DNA of 64,000 nt. It comes from Coriaria nepalensis. Lineage: Eukaryota > Streptophyta > Magnoliopsida > Cucurbitales > Coriariaceae. This document shows, one piece after another, positions 1 to 12,500 of this stretch (the stretch's first letter is position 1; each line of letters opens with the position of its first letter). The position numbers and the translations under genes were made by a program. The notes under the pieces are model-generated. The model did not search any database. It had not been told where the DNA came from and saw nothing but the letters and a program-made list of their open reading frames with translations. The stretch lies in NCBI GenBank assembly GCA_027186245.1, contig CP114481.1:48019501-48083500 (forward strand), read 5' to 3'.

Positions 1-142
1 AGTCATTTCAAATCAATAACTTATTTCAAAGCAATTCGAACGAATTCTATTTTTGCACTACAAACACAAGTTTTGTGCATAAATTGCAAATGATCATTGC
101 AAGGAAACTGTGCGTTCTTTTAACTTTAAAATCATTTCAATC
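1..142 (+). repeat. Reference monomer: internal anatomy
   Basis: This first unit is used for numbering. ATTTCAA occurs three times per monomer (5-11, 23-29, 134-140). Two of these form a 13-bp direct repeat across the monomer junction. AATTCG and CGAATT (33-38, 41-46) make a 6+2+6 dyad. TGCAC (54-58) pairs with GTGCA (75-79), enclosing CACAA/TTGTG (65-69, 73-77). CTTGCA (83-88) pairs with TGCAAG (98-103) around TGATCA (91-96). Such dyads are common in satellite monomers and could extrude, or bind a dimeric protein; either role is inference. This copy has private changes against the majority: 'caaatcaat' near 10, 'gaaactgtgcg' near 106 and 'taacttt' near 121. Confidence 0.85.
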
Positions 143-1060
143 AGTCATTTCAAGTCATTATCATATTTCAAAGCAATTCGAACGAATTCTATTTTTGCAC
201 TACAAACACAACTTTGTGCATAACTTGCAAAATATCAATGCAAGGAAAGTATGCAATATTTTAACCTTAAAATCATTTCAATGAGTCATTTCAAGTCAAT
301 ATCATATTTCGAAGCAATTCGAACGAATTATCTTTTTGCACTAAAAACACAACTTTTGTGAATAACTTGCAAATAATCATTGCAAGGAAAGTGTGCATTC
401 GTTTAACCTTAAAATCATTTGAATGAGTCATTTTAAGTCAATAACTTATTTCAAAGCAATTCGAATGAATTCTATTTTTGCACTACAAACACAAGTTTTG
501 TGCAGAACATGCAAATATTCATTGCCAGGAAAGTGTGCATTCATTTAACCTTAAAATCATTTCAATGAGTCATTTCAAGTCAATAACTTATTTCAAAGCA
601 ATTCGAACGAATTCTATGTTTGCACTTTAAACACAAGTTTTGTGCATAAGTTGCAAAAGATCATTGCAAGGAATGTGCGCATTCGTTTAACCTTAAAATC
701 ATTTCAATGAGTCATTTCAAGTCAATATCATATTTCAAAGCAATTCGAACGAATTCTATTTTTGCACTACAAACACAACTTTGTGCATAACTTGCAAAAG
801 ATCAATGTAAGGAAAGTATGCATTATTTTAACCTTAAAATCATTTGAATTAGTCATTTCAAGTCAATAACATATTTCAAAGCAATTCGAACGAATTCTAT
901 TTTTGCACTACAAACACAAGTTTTGTGCATAAATTGCAAATGATCATTGCAAGGAAAGTGTGCATTCTTTTAACCTTAAAATCATTTCAATCAGTCATTT
1001 AAAGTCATTATCATATTTCAAAGCAATTCGAACGAATTCTATTTTTGCACTACAAACACA
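1..1060 (+). repeat. Monomers upstream of the 13-mer HOR
   Basis: About seven and a half monomers resembling pieces of the adjacent 1,846-bp unit in partly matching order. 'ctaaaaacacaacttttgtgaat' near 345 resembles 2,470. 'gtgcagaac...attgccagg' near 500-530 resembles 2,630-2,660. 'gcaaaagatcaatg' with 'agtatgcattatttt' near 795-830 resembles 2,785-2,820. It looks like a diverged or recombined partial copy of that HOR. One base is missing from the T run in 'acaactttgtgc' near 210 and near 775, giving 141-bp units. Confidence 0.6.
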
Positions 1061-2906
1061 AGTTTTGTGAATAACTTGCAAATGATCATTGCAAGGAAAG
1101 TGTGCATTCGTTTGACCTTAAAATCAGTTCAATGAGTCATTTCAAGTCAATAACTTATTTCAAAGCAATTCGAACGAATTCTATTTTTGCACTACAAACA
1201 CAAGTTTTGTGCATAAATTGCAAATGATCATTGCAAGGAAAGTGTGCATTCTTTCAACCTTAAAATCATTTCAATCAGTCATTTCAATTCATTATCATAT
1301 TTCAAAGCAATTCGAACGAGTTCTATTTTTGCACTACAAGCACAAGTTTTGTGCATAAGTTGCAAACGATCATTGCAAGGAAAGTGTGCATTTCTTTGAC
1401 ATTAAAATCATTTCAATGAGTTATTTCAAGTCAATAACTTATTCCAAAGGAATTCGAACGAATTCTATTTTTGCACTACAAACACAAGTTTTGTGCATAA
1501 CTTGTTATTGATCATTGCAAGGAAACTGTGTATTCGTTTAACCTTAAAATCATTTCAATGAGTCATTTCAAGTCAATATCATATTTCGAAGCGATTCGAA
1601 CGAATTCTCTTTTTGCACTAAAAACACAACTTTTGTGAATAACTTGCAAATAATCATTGCAAGGAAAGTGTGCATTCATTTAACCTTAAAATCAGTTCAA
1701 TGAGTCATTTCAAGTCAATAACTTATTTCAAAGCAATTCGAACGAATTCTATTTTTGCACTACAAACACAAGTTTTGTGCATAAATTGCAAATGATCATT
1801 GCAAGGAAAGTGTGCGTTCTTTTAACCTTAAAATCATTTCAATCAGTCATTTCAAGTCATTATCATATTTCAAAGCAATTCGAACGAATTCTATTTTTGC
1901 ACTACAAACACAAGTTCTGTGAATAACTTGCAAACGATCATTGCAAGGAAAGTGTGCATTCGTTTGACCTTAAAATCAGTTCAATGAGTCATTTCAAGTC
2001 AATAACTTATTTCAAAGCAATTCGAACGAATTCTATTTTTGCACTACAAACACAAGTTTTGTGCATAAATTGCAAATGATCATTGCAAGGAAAGTGTGCA
2101 TTCTTTTAACCTTAAAATCATTTCAATCAGTCATTTCAATTCATTATCATATTTCAAAGCAATTCAAACGAGTTCTATTTTTGCACTACAAGCACAAGTT
2201 TTGTGCATAAGTTGCAAACGATCATTGCAAGGAAAGTGTGCGTTTCTTTGACCTTAAAATCATTTCAATGAGTCATTTCAAGTCAATAACTTATTTCAAA
2301 GCAATTTGAACGAATTCTATTTTTGCACTACAAACACAAGTTTTGTGCATAACTTATTATTGATCATTGCAAGGAAAGTGTGTATTCGTTTAACCTTAAA
2401 ATCATTTCAATGAGTCATTTCAAGTCAATATCATATTTCGAGGCAATTCGAACGAATTCTCTTTTTGCACTAAAAACACAACTTTTGTGAATAACTTGCA
2501 AATAATCATTGCAGGGAAAGTGTGCATTCGTTTAACCTTAAAATCATTTGAATGAGTCGTTTTAAGTCAATAACTTATTTCAAAGCAATTCGAATGAATT
2601 CTATTTTTGCACTACAAACACAAGTTTTGTGCAGAACTTGCAAATATTCATTGCCAGGAAAGTGTGCATTCATTTAACCTTAAAATCATTTCAATGAGTC
2701 ATTTCAAGTCAATAACTTATTTCAAAGCAATTCGAACGGATTCTATTTTTGCACTACAAACACAACTTTTGTGCATAAGTTGCAAAAGATCAATGCAAGG
2801 AAAGTATGCATTATTTTAACCTTAAAATCATTTGAATTAGTCATTTCAAGTCAATAACATATTTCAAAGCAATTTGAACGAATTCTATTTTTGCACTACA
2901 AACACA
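1061..2906 (+). repeat. 13-monomer HOR (1,846 bp), copy A1
   Basis: Rare variants recur exactly 1,846 bp (13 x 142) downstream. 'agttttgtgaat' is at 1,061 and 2,907. 'ctttcaacc' is at 1,251 and 3,097. 'tttgacattaaaatc' and 'cttgttattgatc' are also shared. Upstream of about 1,060 the copies part: A1 is preceded by 'tttaaagtcattatc', A2 by 'caagtcaataacata'. A1's flank instead matches the flank of copy A3, 3,963 bp away. Confidence 0.85.
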
Positions 2907-4752
2907 AGTTTTGTGAATAACTTGCAAATGATCATTGCAAGGAAAGTGTGCATTCGTTTGACCTTAAAATCAGTTCAATGAGTCATTTCAAGTCAATAAC
3001 TTATTTCAAAGCAATTCGAACGAATTCTATTTTTGCACTACAAACACAAGTTTTGTGCATAAATTGCAAATGATCATTGCAAGGAAAGTGTGCATTCTTT
3101 CAACCTTAAAATCATTTCAATCAGTCATTTCAATTCATTATCATATTTCAAAGCAATTCGAACGAGTTCTATTTTTGCACTACAAGCACAAGTTTTGTGC
3201 ATAAGTTGCAAACGATCATTGCAAGGAAAGTGTGCATTTCTTTGACATTAAAATCATTTCAATGAGTTATTTCAAGTCAATAACTTATTCCAAAGGAATT
3301 CGAACGAATTCTATTTTTGCACTACAAACACAAGTTTTGTGCATAACTTGTTATTGATCATTGCAAGGAAACTGTGTATTCGTTTAACCTTAAAATCATT
3401 TCAATGAGTCATTTCAAGTCAATATCATATTTCGAAGCGATTCGAACGAATTCTCTTTTTGCACTAAAAACACAACTTTTGTGAATAACTTGCAAATAAT
3501 CATTGCAAGGAAAGTGTGCATTCATTTAACCTTAAAATCAGTTCAATGAGTCATTTCAAGTCAATAACTTATTTCAAAGCAATTCGAACGAATTCTATTT
3601 TTGCACTACAAACACAAGTTTTGTGCATAAATTGCAAATGATCATTGCAAGGAAAGTGTGCGTTCTTTTAACCTTAAAATCATTTCAATCAGTCATTTCA
3701 AGTCATTATCATATTTCAAAGCAATTCGAACGAATTCTATTTTTGCACTACAAACACAAGTTCTGTGAATAACTTGCAAACGATCATTGCAAGGAAAGTG
3801 TGCATTCGTTTGACCTTAAAATCAGTTCAATGAGTCATTTCAAGTCAATAACTTATTTCAAAGCAATTCGAACGAATTCTATTTTTGCACTACAAACACA
3901 AGTTTTGTGCATAAATTGCAAATGATCATTGCAAGGAAAGTGTGCATTCTTTTAACCTTAAAATCATTTCAATCAGTCATTTCAATTCATTATCATATTT
4001 CAAAGCAATTCAAACGAGTTCTATTTTTGCACTACAAGCACAAGTTTTGTGCATAAGTTGCAAACGATCATTGCAAGGAAAGTGTGCGTTTCTTTGACCT
4101 TAAAATCATTTCAATGAGTCATTTCAAGTCAATAACTTATTCCAAAGGAATTTGAACGAATTCTATTTTTGCACTACAAACACAAGTTTTGTGCATAACT
4201 TATTATTGATCATTGCAAGGAAAGTGTGTATTCGTTTAACCTTAAAATCATTTCAATGAGTCATTTCAAGTCAATATCATATTTCGAGGCAATTCGAACG
4301 AATTCTCTTTTTGCACTAAAAACACAACTTTTGTGAATAACTTGCAAATAATCATTGCAGGGAAAGTGTGCATTCGTTTAACCTTAAAATCATTTGAATG
4401 AGTCGTTTTAAGTCAATAACTTATTTCAAAGCAATTCGAATGAATTCTATTTTTGCACTACAAACACAAGTTTTGTGCAGAACTTGCAAATATTCATTGC
4501 CAGGAAAGTGTGCATTCATTTAACCTTAAAATCATTTCAATGAGTCATTTCAAGTCAATAACTTATTTCAAAGCAATTCGAACGGATTCTATTTTTGCAC
4601 TACAAACACAACTTTTGTGCATAAGTTGCAAAAGATCAATGCAAGGAAAGTATGCATTATTTTAACCTTAAAATCATTTGAATTAGTCATTTCAAGTCAA
4701 TAACATATTTCAAAGCAATTTGAACGAATTCGATTTTCGCACTTCAAACACA
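2907..4752 (+). repeat. 13-monomer HOR (1,846 bp), copy A2
   Basis: Tandem copy of A1 at +1,846. It carries the same diagnostic monomers, including 'gtgcagaac' with 'attcattgccagg' near 4,477-4,505 and 'gaacggattc' near 4,580. There are a few differences, such as 'ccaaaggaatttg' near 4,142 where A1 has 'tcaaagcaatttg' near 2,296. Similarity to A1 stops near 4,729, where A2 runs into a monomer with 'cgattttcgcacttc'. Confidence 0.85.
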
Positions 4753-5023
4753 AGTTTTGTGCATAACTTGCAAATGATTAATGAAAGGAAAGTGTGCATT
4801 CGTTTAACCTTAATATCATTTGAAGTCAATAACTTATGTCAAAGCAATTCGAACGAATTCTATTTTTGCACTACAAACACAAGTTTTGTGCATAAATTGC
4901 AAATGATCATTGCAAGGAAAGTGTGCATTCTTTTAACCTTAAAATCATTTCAATCAGTCATTTAAAGTCATTATCATATTTCAAAGCAATTCGAACGAAT
5001 TCTATTTTTGCACTACAAACACA
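4729..5023 (+). repeat. Two-monomer insert between HOR copies A2 and A3
   Basis: The A2-to-A3 spacing is 2,117 bp, not 1,846. The extra 271 bp equals one 142-bp plus one 129-bp monomer. The short one has 'cgattttcgcacttc', 'gattaatgaaagg' and a junction with only one 13-bp element ('aatatcatttgaagtc' near 4,813-4,828). The same two-monomer cassette recurs 2,117 bp later at about 6,845-7,140, after A3, so it behaves as part of the unit in later copies. Confidence 0.75.
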
Positions 5024-6869
5024 AGTTTTGTGAATAACTTGCAAATGATCATTGCAAGGAAAGTGTGCATTCGTTTGACCTTAAAATCAGTTCAATGAGT
5101 CATTTCAAGTCAATAACTTATTTCAAAGCAATTCGAACGAATTCTATTTTTGCACTACAAACACAAGTTTTGTGCATAAATTGCAAATGATCATTGCAAG
5201 GAAAGTGTGCATTCTTTTAACCTTAAAATCATTTCAATCAGTCATTTCAATTCATTATCATATTTCAAAGCAATTCGAACGAGTTCTATTTTTGCACTAC
5301 AAGCACAAGTTTTGTGCATAAGTTGCAAACGATCATTGCAAGGAAAGTGTGCATTTCTTTGACATTAAAATCATTTCAATGAGTTATTTCAAGTCAATAA
5401 CTTATTCCAAAGGAATTCGAACGAATTCTATTTTTGCACTACAAACACAAGTTTTGTGCATAACTTGTTATTGATCATTGCAAGGAAACTGTGTATTCGT
5501 TTAACCTTAAAATCATTTCAATGAGTCATTTCAAGTCAATATCATATTTCGAAGCGATTCGAACGAATTCTCTTTTTGCACTAAAAACACAACTTTTGTG
5601 AATAACTTGCAAATAATCATTGCAAGGAAAGTGTGCATTCATTTAACCTTAAAATCAGTTCAATGAGTCATTTCAAGTCAATAACTTATTTCAAAGCAAT
5701 TCGAACGAATTCTATTTTTGCACTACAAACACAAGTTTTGTGCATAAATTGCAAATGATCATTGCAAGGAAAGTGTGCGTTCTTTTAACCTTAAAATCAT
5801 TTCAATCAGTCATTTCAAGTCATTATCATATTTCAAAGCAATTCGAACGAATTCTATTTTTGCACTACAAACACAAGTTCTGTGAATAACTTGCAAACGA
5901 TCATTGCAAGGAAAGTGTGCATTCGTTTGACCTTAAAATCAGTTCAATGAGTCATTTCAAGTCAATAACTTATTTCAAAGCAATTCGAACGAATTCTATT
6001 TTTGCACTACAAACACAAGTTTTGTGCATAAATTGCAAATGATCATTGCAAGGAAAGTGTGCATTCTTTTAACCTTAAAATCATTTCAATCAGTCATTTC
6101 AATTCATTATCATATTTCAAAGCAATTCAAACGAGTTCTATTTTTGCACTACAAGCACAAGTTTTGTGCATAAGTTGCAAACGATCATTGCAAGGAAAGT
6201 GTGCGTTTCTTTGACCTTAAAATCATTTCAATGAGTCATTTCAAGTCAATAACTTATTCCAAAGGAATTTGAACGAATTCTATTTTTGCACTACAAACAC
6301 AAGTTTTGTGCATAACTTATTATTGATCATTGCAAGGAAAGTGTGTATTCGTTTAACCTTAAAATCATTTCAATGAGTCATTTCAAGTCAATATCATATT
6401 TCGAGGCAATTCGAACGAATTCTCTTTTTGCACTAAAAACACAACTTTTGTGAATAACTTGCAAATAATCATTGCAGGGAAAGTGTGCATTCGTTTAACC
6501 TTAAAATCATTTGAATGAGTCGTTTTAAGTCAATAACTTATTTCAAAGCAATTCGAATGAATTCTATTTTTGCACTACAAACACAAGTTTTGTGCAGAAC
6601 TTGCAAATATTCATTGCCAGGAAAGTGTGCATTCATTTAACCTTAAAATCATTTCAATGAGTCATTTCAAGTCAATAACTTATTTCAAAGCAATTCGAAC
6701 GAATTCTATTTTTGCACTACAAACACAACTTTTGTGCATATGTTGCAAAAGATCAATGCAAGGAAAGTATGCATTATTTTAACCTTAAAATCATTTGAAT
6801 TAGTCATTTCAAGTCAATAACATATTTCAAAGCAATTTGAACGAATTCGATTATCGCACTTCAAACACA
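5024..6869 (+). repeat. 13-monomer HOR, copy A3
   Basis: Third copy, 2,117 bp from A2. 'agttttgtgaat' recurs near 5,024, 'cttgttattgatc' near 5,465, 'cttattattgatc' near 6,316 and 'gtgcagaac' near 6,593. Differences include 'cttttaacc' near 5,214 where A1 and A2 have 'ctttcaacc', and 'catatgttgc' near 6,737 where A2 has 'cataagttgc'. Confidence 0.85.
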
Positions 6870-9510
6870 AGTTTTGTGCATGACTTGCAAATGATTAATG
6901 AAAGGAAAGTGTGCATTCGTTTAACCTTAATATCATTTGAAGTCAATATCTTATTTCAAAGCAATTCGAACGAATTCTATTTTTGCACTACAAACACAAG
7001 TTTTGTGCATAACTTGCAAATGATCATTACAAGGAAAGTGTGCGTTCTTTTAACCTTAAAATCATTTCAATCAGTCATTTCAAGTCATTATCATAGTTCA
7101 AAGCAATTCAAACGAATTCTATTTTTGCACTACAAACACAAGTTTTGTGAATAACTTGCAAACGATCATTGCAAGGAAAGTGTGCATTCGTTTAACCTTA
7201 AAATCATTTGAATGAGTGATTTCAAGTCAATAAGTTATTTCAAAGCAATTCGAACGAATTCTATCTTTGCACTACAAACACAACCTTTGTGCATAACTTG
7301 CAAATAATCATTGCAAGGAAAGTGTGCATTCATTTAACCTTAAAATCATTTGAATGAGTCATTTCAAGTCAATAACTTATTTCAAAGCAATTCGAACGAC
7401 TTCTATTTTTGCACTACAAACACAAGTTTTGTGCATAACTTGCAAATAATCATTGCAAGGAAACTGTGCATTAATTTAACCTTAAAATCATTTCAATGAG
7501 TGATTTCAAATCAATAACTTATTTCAAAGTAATTCGAACGAATTCTATTTTTGCACTACAAACACAACTTTTGTGCATAACTTGCAAATAATCATTGCAA
7601 GGAAAGTGGCATTCGTTTAACCTTAAAATCGTTTCAATGAGTCATTTCAAGTCAATAACTTATTTCAAAGCAATTCGAACGAATTCTATTTTTGCACTAC
7701 AAACACAAGGTTTGTGCTTAAAATGCAAATGATCATTGCAAGGAAAGTGTGCATTCTTTTAACCTTAAAATCATTTCAATCAGTCAGTTCAATTCATTAT
7801 CATATTTCAAAGCAATTCGAACGAGTTCTATTTTTGCACTACAGGCACGAGTTTTGTGCATAACTTGCAAACGATTATTGCAAGGAAAGTGTGCATTTCT
7901 TTGACCTTAAAATCATTTCAATGAGTCATTTCAAGTCAATAACTTATTCCAAAGCAATTTGAACGAATTCGATTTTCGCACTTCAAACACAAGTTTTGTG
8001 CATAACTTGCAAATGATTAATCAAAGGAAAGTCTGCATTCATTTAACCTTAATATCATTTGAAGTCAATATCTTATTTCAAAGCAATTCGAACGAATTCT
8101 ATTTTTACACTACAAACACAAGTTTTGTACATAACTTGCAAATGATCATTGCAAGGAAAGTGTGCATTCTTTTAACCTTAAAATCATTTGAATAAGTCAT
8201 TTATAGTCAATAACTTATTTCAAAGCAATTCGGACGAATTCTATTTTTGCACTACAAACACAAGTTTTGTGGATAACTTGCAAACGATCATTGCAAAAAA
8301 AGTGTGCATTCGTTTGACCTTCAAATCATTTCATTGAGTCATTTCATGTCAATAACTTATTTCAAAGCAATTCGAACGAATTCTATCTTTGCACTACAAA
8401 CACAACTTTTGTGCATAACTTGCAAATAATCATTGCAAGGAAAGTGTGCATTCGTTTAACCTTAAAATCATTTCAATGAGTCATTTCATGTCAATAACTT
8501 ATTTCAAACCCATTCGAACGAATTCTATTTTTGCACTACAAACACAAGTTTTGTGCATAAATTGCAAATGATCATTGCAAGGAAAGTGTGCATTCTTTTA
8601 ACCTTAAAATCATTTCAATCAGTCATTTTGAATTCATTATCATATTTCAAAGCAATTCGAACGAGTTCTATTTTTGCACTACAAGCACAAGTTTTGTGCA
8701 TAACTTGCAAACGATCATTGCAAGGAAAGTGTGCATTTCTTTGACCTTAAAATCATTTTAATGTGTCATTTCAAGTGAATAACATATTCCAAAGCAATTC
8801 GAACGAATTCTATTTTTGCACTACAAACACAAGTTTTGTGCATAACTTGTAAATGATCATTGCAAGGAAAGTGTGTAGTCGTTTAACCTAAAAATCATTT
8901 CAATGAGTCATTTCAAGTCAATATCATATTTCGAAGCAATTCGAACGAATTCTGTTTTTGCACTAAAAACACAACTTTTGGGAATAACTTGCAAATAATC
9001 ATTGCAAGGAAAGTGGGCATTCGTTTGACCTTAACATCATTTCAATCAGTCATTTCAAATCAATAACTTATTTCAAAGCAATTCGAACGAATTCTATTTT
9101 TGCACTACAAACACAACTTTTGTGCGTAGCTTGCAAATGATCATTGCAAGGAAAGTGTGCATTCGTTTAACCTTAAAATCATTTCAATGAGTCATTTCAA
9201 GTCAATAACTTATTTCAAAGCAATTCGAACGAATTGTATTTTTGCACTACAAACACAACTTTTGTGCATAACTTGCAAATAATCATTGCAAGGTAAGCGT
9301 GCATTCGTTTAACTTTAAAATCATTTGAATGAGTCATTTCAAGTCAATAACTTATTTCAAAGCAATTCGAACGAATTCTATTTTTGCACTACAAACACAA
9401 GTTTTGTGCAGAACTTGCAAATAATCATTGCCAGCAAAGTGTGCATTCGTTTAACCTTAAAATCATTTCAATGAGTCATTTCAAGTCAATAACTTATTTC
9501 AAAGCAATTC
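6870..9510 (+). repeat. Heterogeneous L monomers between two HOR blocks
   Basis: After about 7,150 the 2,117-bp periodicity is lost. The monomers are of L type without a clear long HOR. Two 129-bp monomers lie at ~6,932 and ~8,053. Private changes include a one-base deletion giving 'gtggcattcg' near 7,606, 'gcaaaaaaagtg' near 8,294, and 'acaggcacgag' near 7,841. I found only satellite here. Confidence 0.7.
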
Positions 9511-12500
9511 GAAAGGATTCTATTTTTGCACTACAAACACAAGTTTTGTGTATAAGTTGCAAAAGATCATTGCAAGGAATGTGTGCATTCGTTTAACCTT
9601 AAAATCATTTGAATGAGTCATTTCAAGTCAATATCATATTTCAAAGCAATTCGAACGAATTCTATTTTTGCACTACAAACACAACTTTGTGCATAACTTG
9701 CAAAAGATCAATGCAAGGAAAGTATGCATTAGTTTAACCTTAAAATCATTTGAATTAGTCATTTCAAGTCAATAACGTATTTCAAGGCAATTTGAACGAA
9801 TTCGATTTTCGCACTTCAAACACAAGTTTTGTGCATAACTTGCAAATGATTAATCAAAGGAAAGTGTGCATTCGTTTAACCTTGATATCATTTGAAGTCA
9901 ATATCTTATTTCAAAGCAATTCGAACGAATTCTATTTTTGCACTACAAACACAAGTTTTCTGCATAACTCGTCAATGATCATTGCAACGAAAGTGTGTAT
10001 TCGTTTAACCTTAAAATCATTTCAATGTGTCATTTCAAGTCAATATCATAGTTCAACGCAATTCGAACGAATTCTGTTTTTGCACTGCAAACACAACTTT
10101 TCTGAATAACTTGCAAATAATCATTGCAAGGAAAGTGGGCATTCGTTTGACCTTAAAATCATTTCAATCAGTCATTTCAAATCAATTACTTATTTCAAAG
10201 CAATTCGAACGAATTCTATTTTTGCACTACAAACACAACTTTTGTGCATAGCTTGCAAATAATCATTGCAAGGAAAGTGTGCATTCGTTTAACCTTAAAA
10301 TCATTTCAATGAGTCATTTCAAGTCAATAACTTATTTCAAAGCAATTCGAACGAATTCTATTTTTGCACTACAAACACAACTTTTGTGCATAACTTGCAA
10401 ATAATCATTGCAAGGAAAGTGTGCATTCGTTTAACCTTAAAATCATTTCATTGAGTCATTTCAAGTCAATAACTTATTTCAAAGCAATTCGAACGAACTC
10501 TATTTTTCCACTACAAACACAAGTTTTGTGCATAACTTGCAAATAATCATTGCAAGGAAAGTGTGCATTCGTTTAACCTTAAAATCATTTCAATTAGTCA
10601 TTTCAAGTCAATATCATATTTCAAAGCAATTCGAACGAATTCTATTTTTGCACTACAAACACAACTTTTGTGCATAACTTGCAAATGATCAATGCAAGGT
10701 AAGTGTGCATTCGTTTAACATTAAAATCATTTGAATGAGTCATTTCAAGTCAATAACTTATTTCAAACCAAGTCGAACGAATTCTAGTTTTGCACTACAG
10801 ACACAACTTTTGTGCATAACATGCAAATGATCATTGCAAGGAAAGTGTGCATTCGTTTAACCTTAAAATCATTTGAATTAGTTATTTCAACTCAATAACA
10901 TATTTCAAAGCAATTTGAACGAATTCTATTTTTGCACTACAAACACAACTTTTGTGCATAACTTGCGAATAATCATTGCAAGGAAAGTGTGCATTCGTTT
11001 AACCTTAAAATCATTTCATTGAGTCATTTCAAGTCAATAACTTATTTCAAAGCAATTCGAACGAACTCTATTTTTCCACTACAAACACAAGTTTTGTGCA
11101 TAACTTGCAAATAATCATTGCAAGGAAAGTGTGCATTCGTTTAACCTTAAAATTATTTCAATTAGTCATTTCAAGTCAATATCATATTTCAAAGCAATTC
11201 GAACGAATTCTATTTTTGCACTACAAACACAACTTTTGTGCATAACTTGCAAATGATCAATGCAAGGTAAGTGTGCATTCGTTTAACCTTAAAATTTTTT
11301 CAATTAGTCATTTCAAGTCAATATCATATTTCAAAGCAATTCGAACGAATTCTATTTTTGCACTACAAACACAACTTTTGTGCATAACTTGCAAATAATC
11401 ATTGCAAGGAAAGTGTGCATTCGTTTAACCTTAAAATCATTTCATTGAGTCATTTCAAGTCAATAACTTATTTCAAAGCAATCCGAACGAACTCTATTTT
11501 TCCACTACAAACACAAGTTTTGTCCATAACTTGCAAATAATCATTGCAAGGAAAGTGTGCATTCGTTTAACCTTAAAATTATTTCATTGAGTCATTTCAA
11601 GTCAATAACTTATTTCAAAGCAATTCGAACGAACTCTATTTTTCCACTACAAACACAAGTTTTGTGCATAACTTGCAAATAATCATTGCAAGGAAAGTGT
11701 GCATTCGTTTAACCTTAAAATCATTTCAATTAGTCATTTCAAGTCAATATCATATTTCAAAGCAATTCGAACGAATTCTATTTTTGCACTACAAACACAA
11801 CTTTTGTGCATAACTTGCAAATGATCAATGCAAGGTAAGTGTGCATTCGTTTCACATTAAAATCATTTGAATGAGTCATTTCAAGTCAATAACTTATTTC
11901 AAACCAAGTCGAACGAATTCTAGTTTTGCACTACAGACACAACTTTTGTGCATAACTTGCAAATGATCATTGCAAGGAAAGTGTGCATTCGTTTAACCTT
12001 AAAATCATTTCAATGAGTCATTTCAAGTCAATAACTTATTTCAGAGCAATTCTAACGAATTCTATTTTTGCACTGCAAACACAAGTTTTGTGCATAACTT
12101 GCAAATAATCATTGCAAGGAAAGTGTGCATTCATTTAACCTTAAAATCATTTCAATGAGTCATTTCAAGTCAATAACTTATTTCAAAGCAATTCGAACGA
12201 ATTCTATTTTTGCACTACAAACACAAGTTTTGTGCATAACTTGTAAATAATCATTGCAAGGAAAGTGTGCATTCATTTAACCTTAAAATCATTTCAATGA
12301 GTCATTTCAAGTCAATAACTTATTTCAAAGCAATTCGAACGAACTCTATTTTTCCACTACAAACACAAGTTTTGTGCATAAGTTGCAAATAATCATTGCA
12401 AGGAAAGTGTGCATTCGTTTAACCTTAAAATCATTTCAATGAGTCATTTCAAGTCAATATCATATTTCAAAGCAATTCGAACGAATTCTGTTTTTGCACT

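Noticed and set aside
33..49. CENP-B-box-like motif in ATTCGAACGAATTC
   Set aside because: Only the TTCG....A half of the box fits; the required CGGG is absent (TCTA follows).
48..60. TATA-like and A/T-rich stretches (ctatttttgc) as promoters
   Set aside because: They occur in every monomer at about 69% A+T with no downstream gene; no evidence for transcription can be read from the sequence.
65..77. CACAA/TTGTG hairpin as a transcription terminator
   Set aside because: It is part of the satellite consensus, weak (5-bp arms), and has no associated gene.
2607..2819. Recurring 60-70-codon frames starting MHYKHKFC (2,607; 4,453; 6,570; 9,384; 36,627; 48,839; 52,389)
   Set aside because: They are the same satellite phase read through two monomers; 142 is not a multiple of three, so stops arise in each frame. 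Their spacing equals the HOR offsets.
6837..7154. Open frame of 105 codons starting MNEF; similar frames at 9,792 and 13,895
   Set aside because: It is translated satellite. It stays open because a 129-bp monomer (43 codons) keeps frame, and it recurs wherever that cassette recurs. No independent coding signal is seen.
10695..10704. Consensus-like 5' splice donor (CAAG|GTAAGT) in some monomers (10,698; 11,266; 11,834; 14,801; 27,921; 32,511 and others)
   Set aside because: It arises from one a-to-t change in 'aaggaaagtg' spread with the HORs; there is no exon or coding context.
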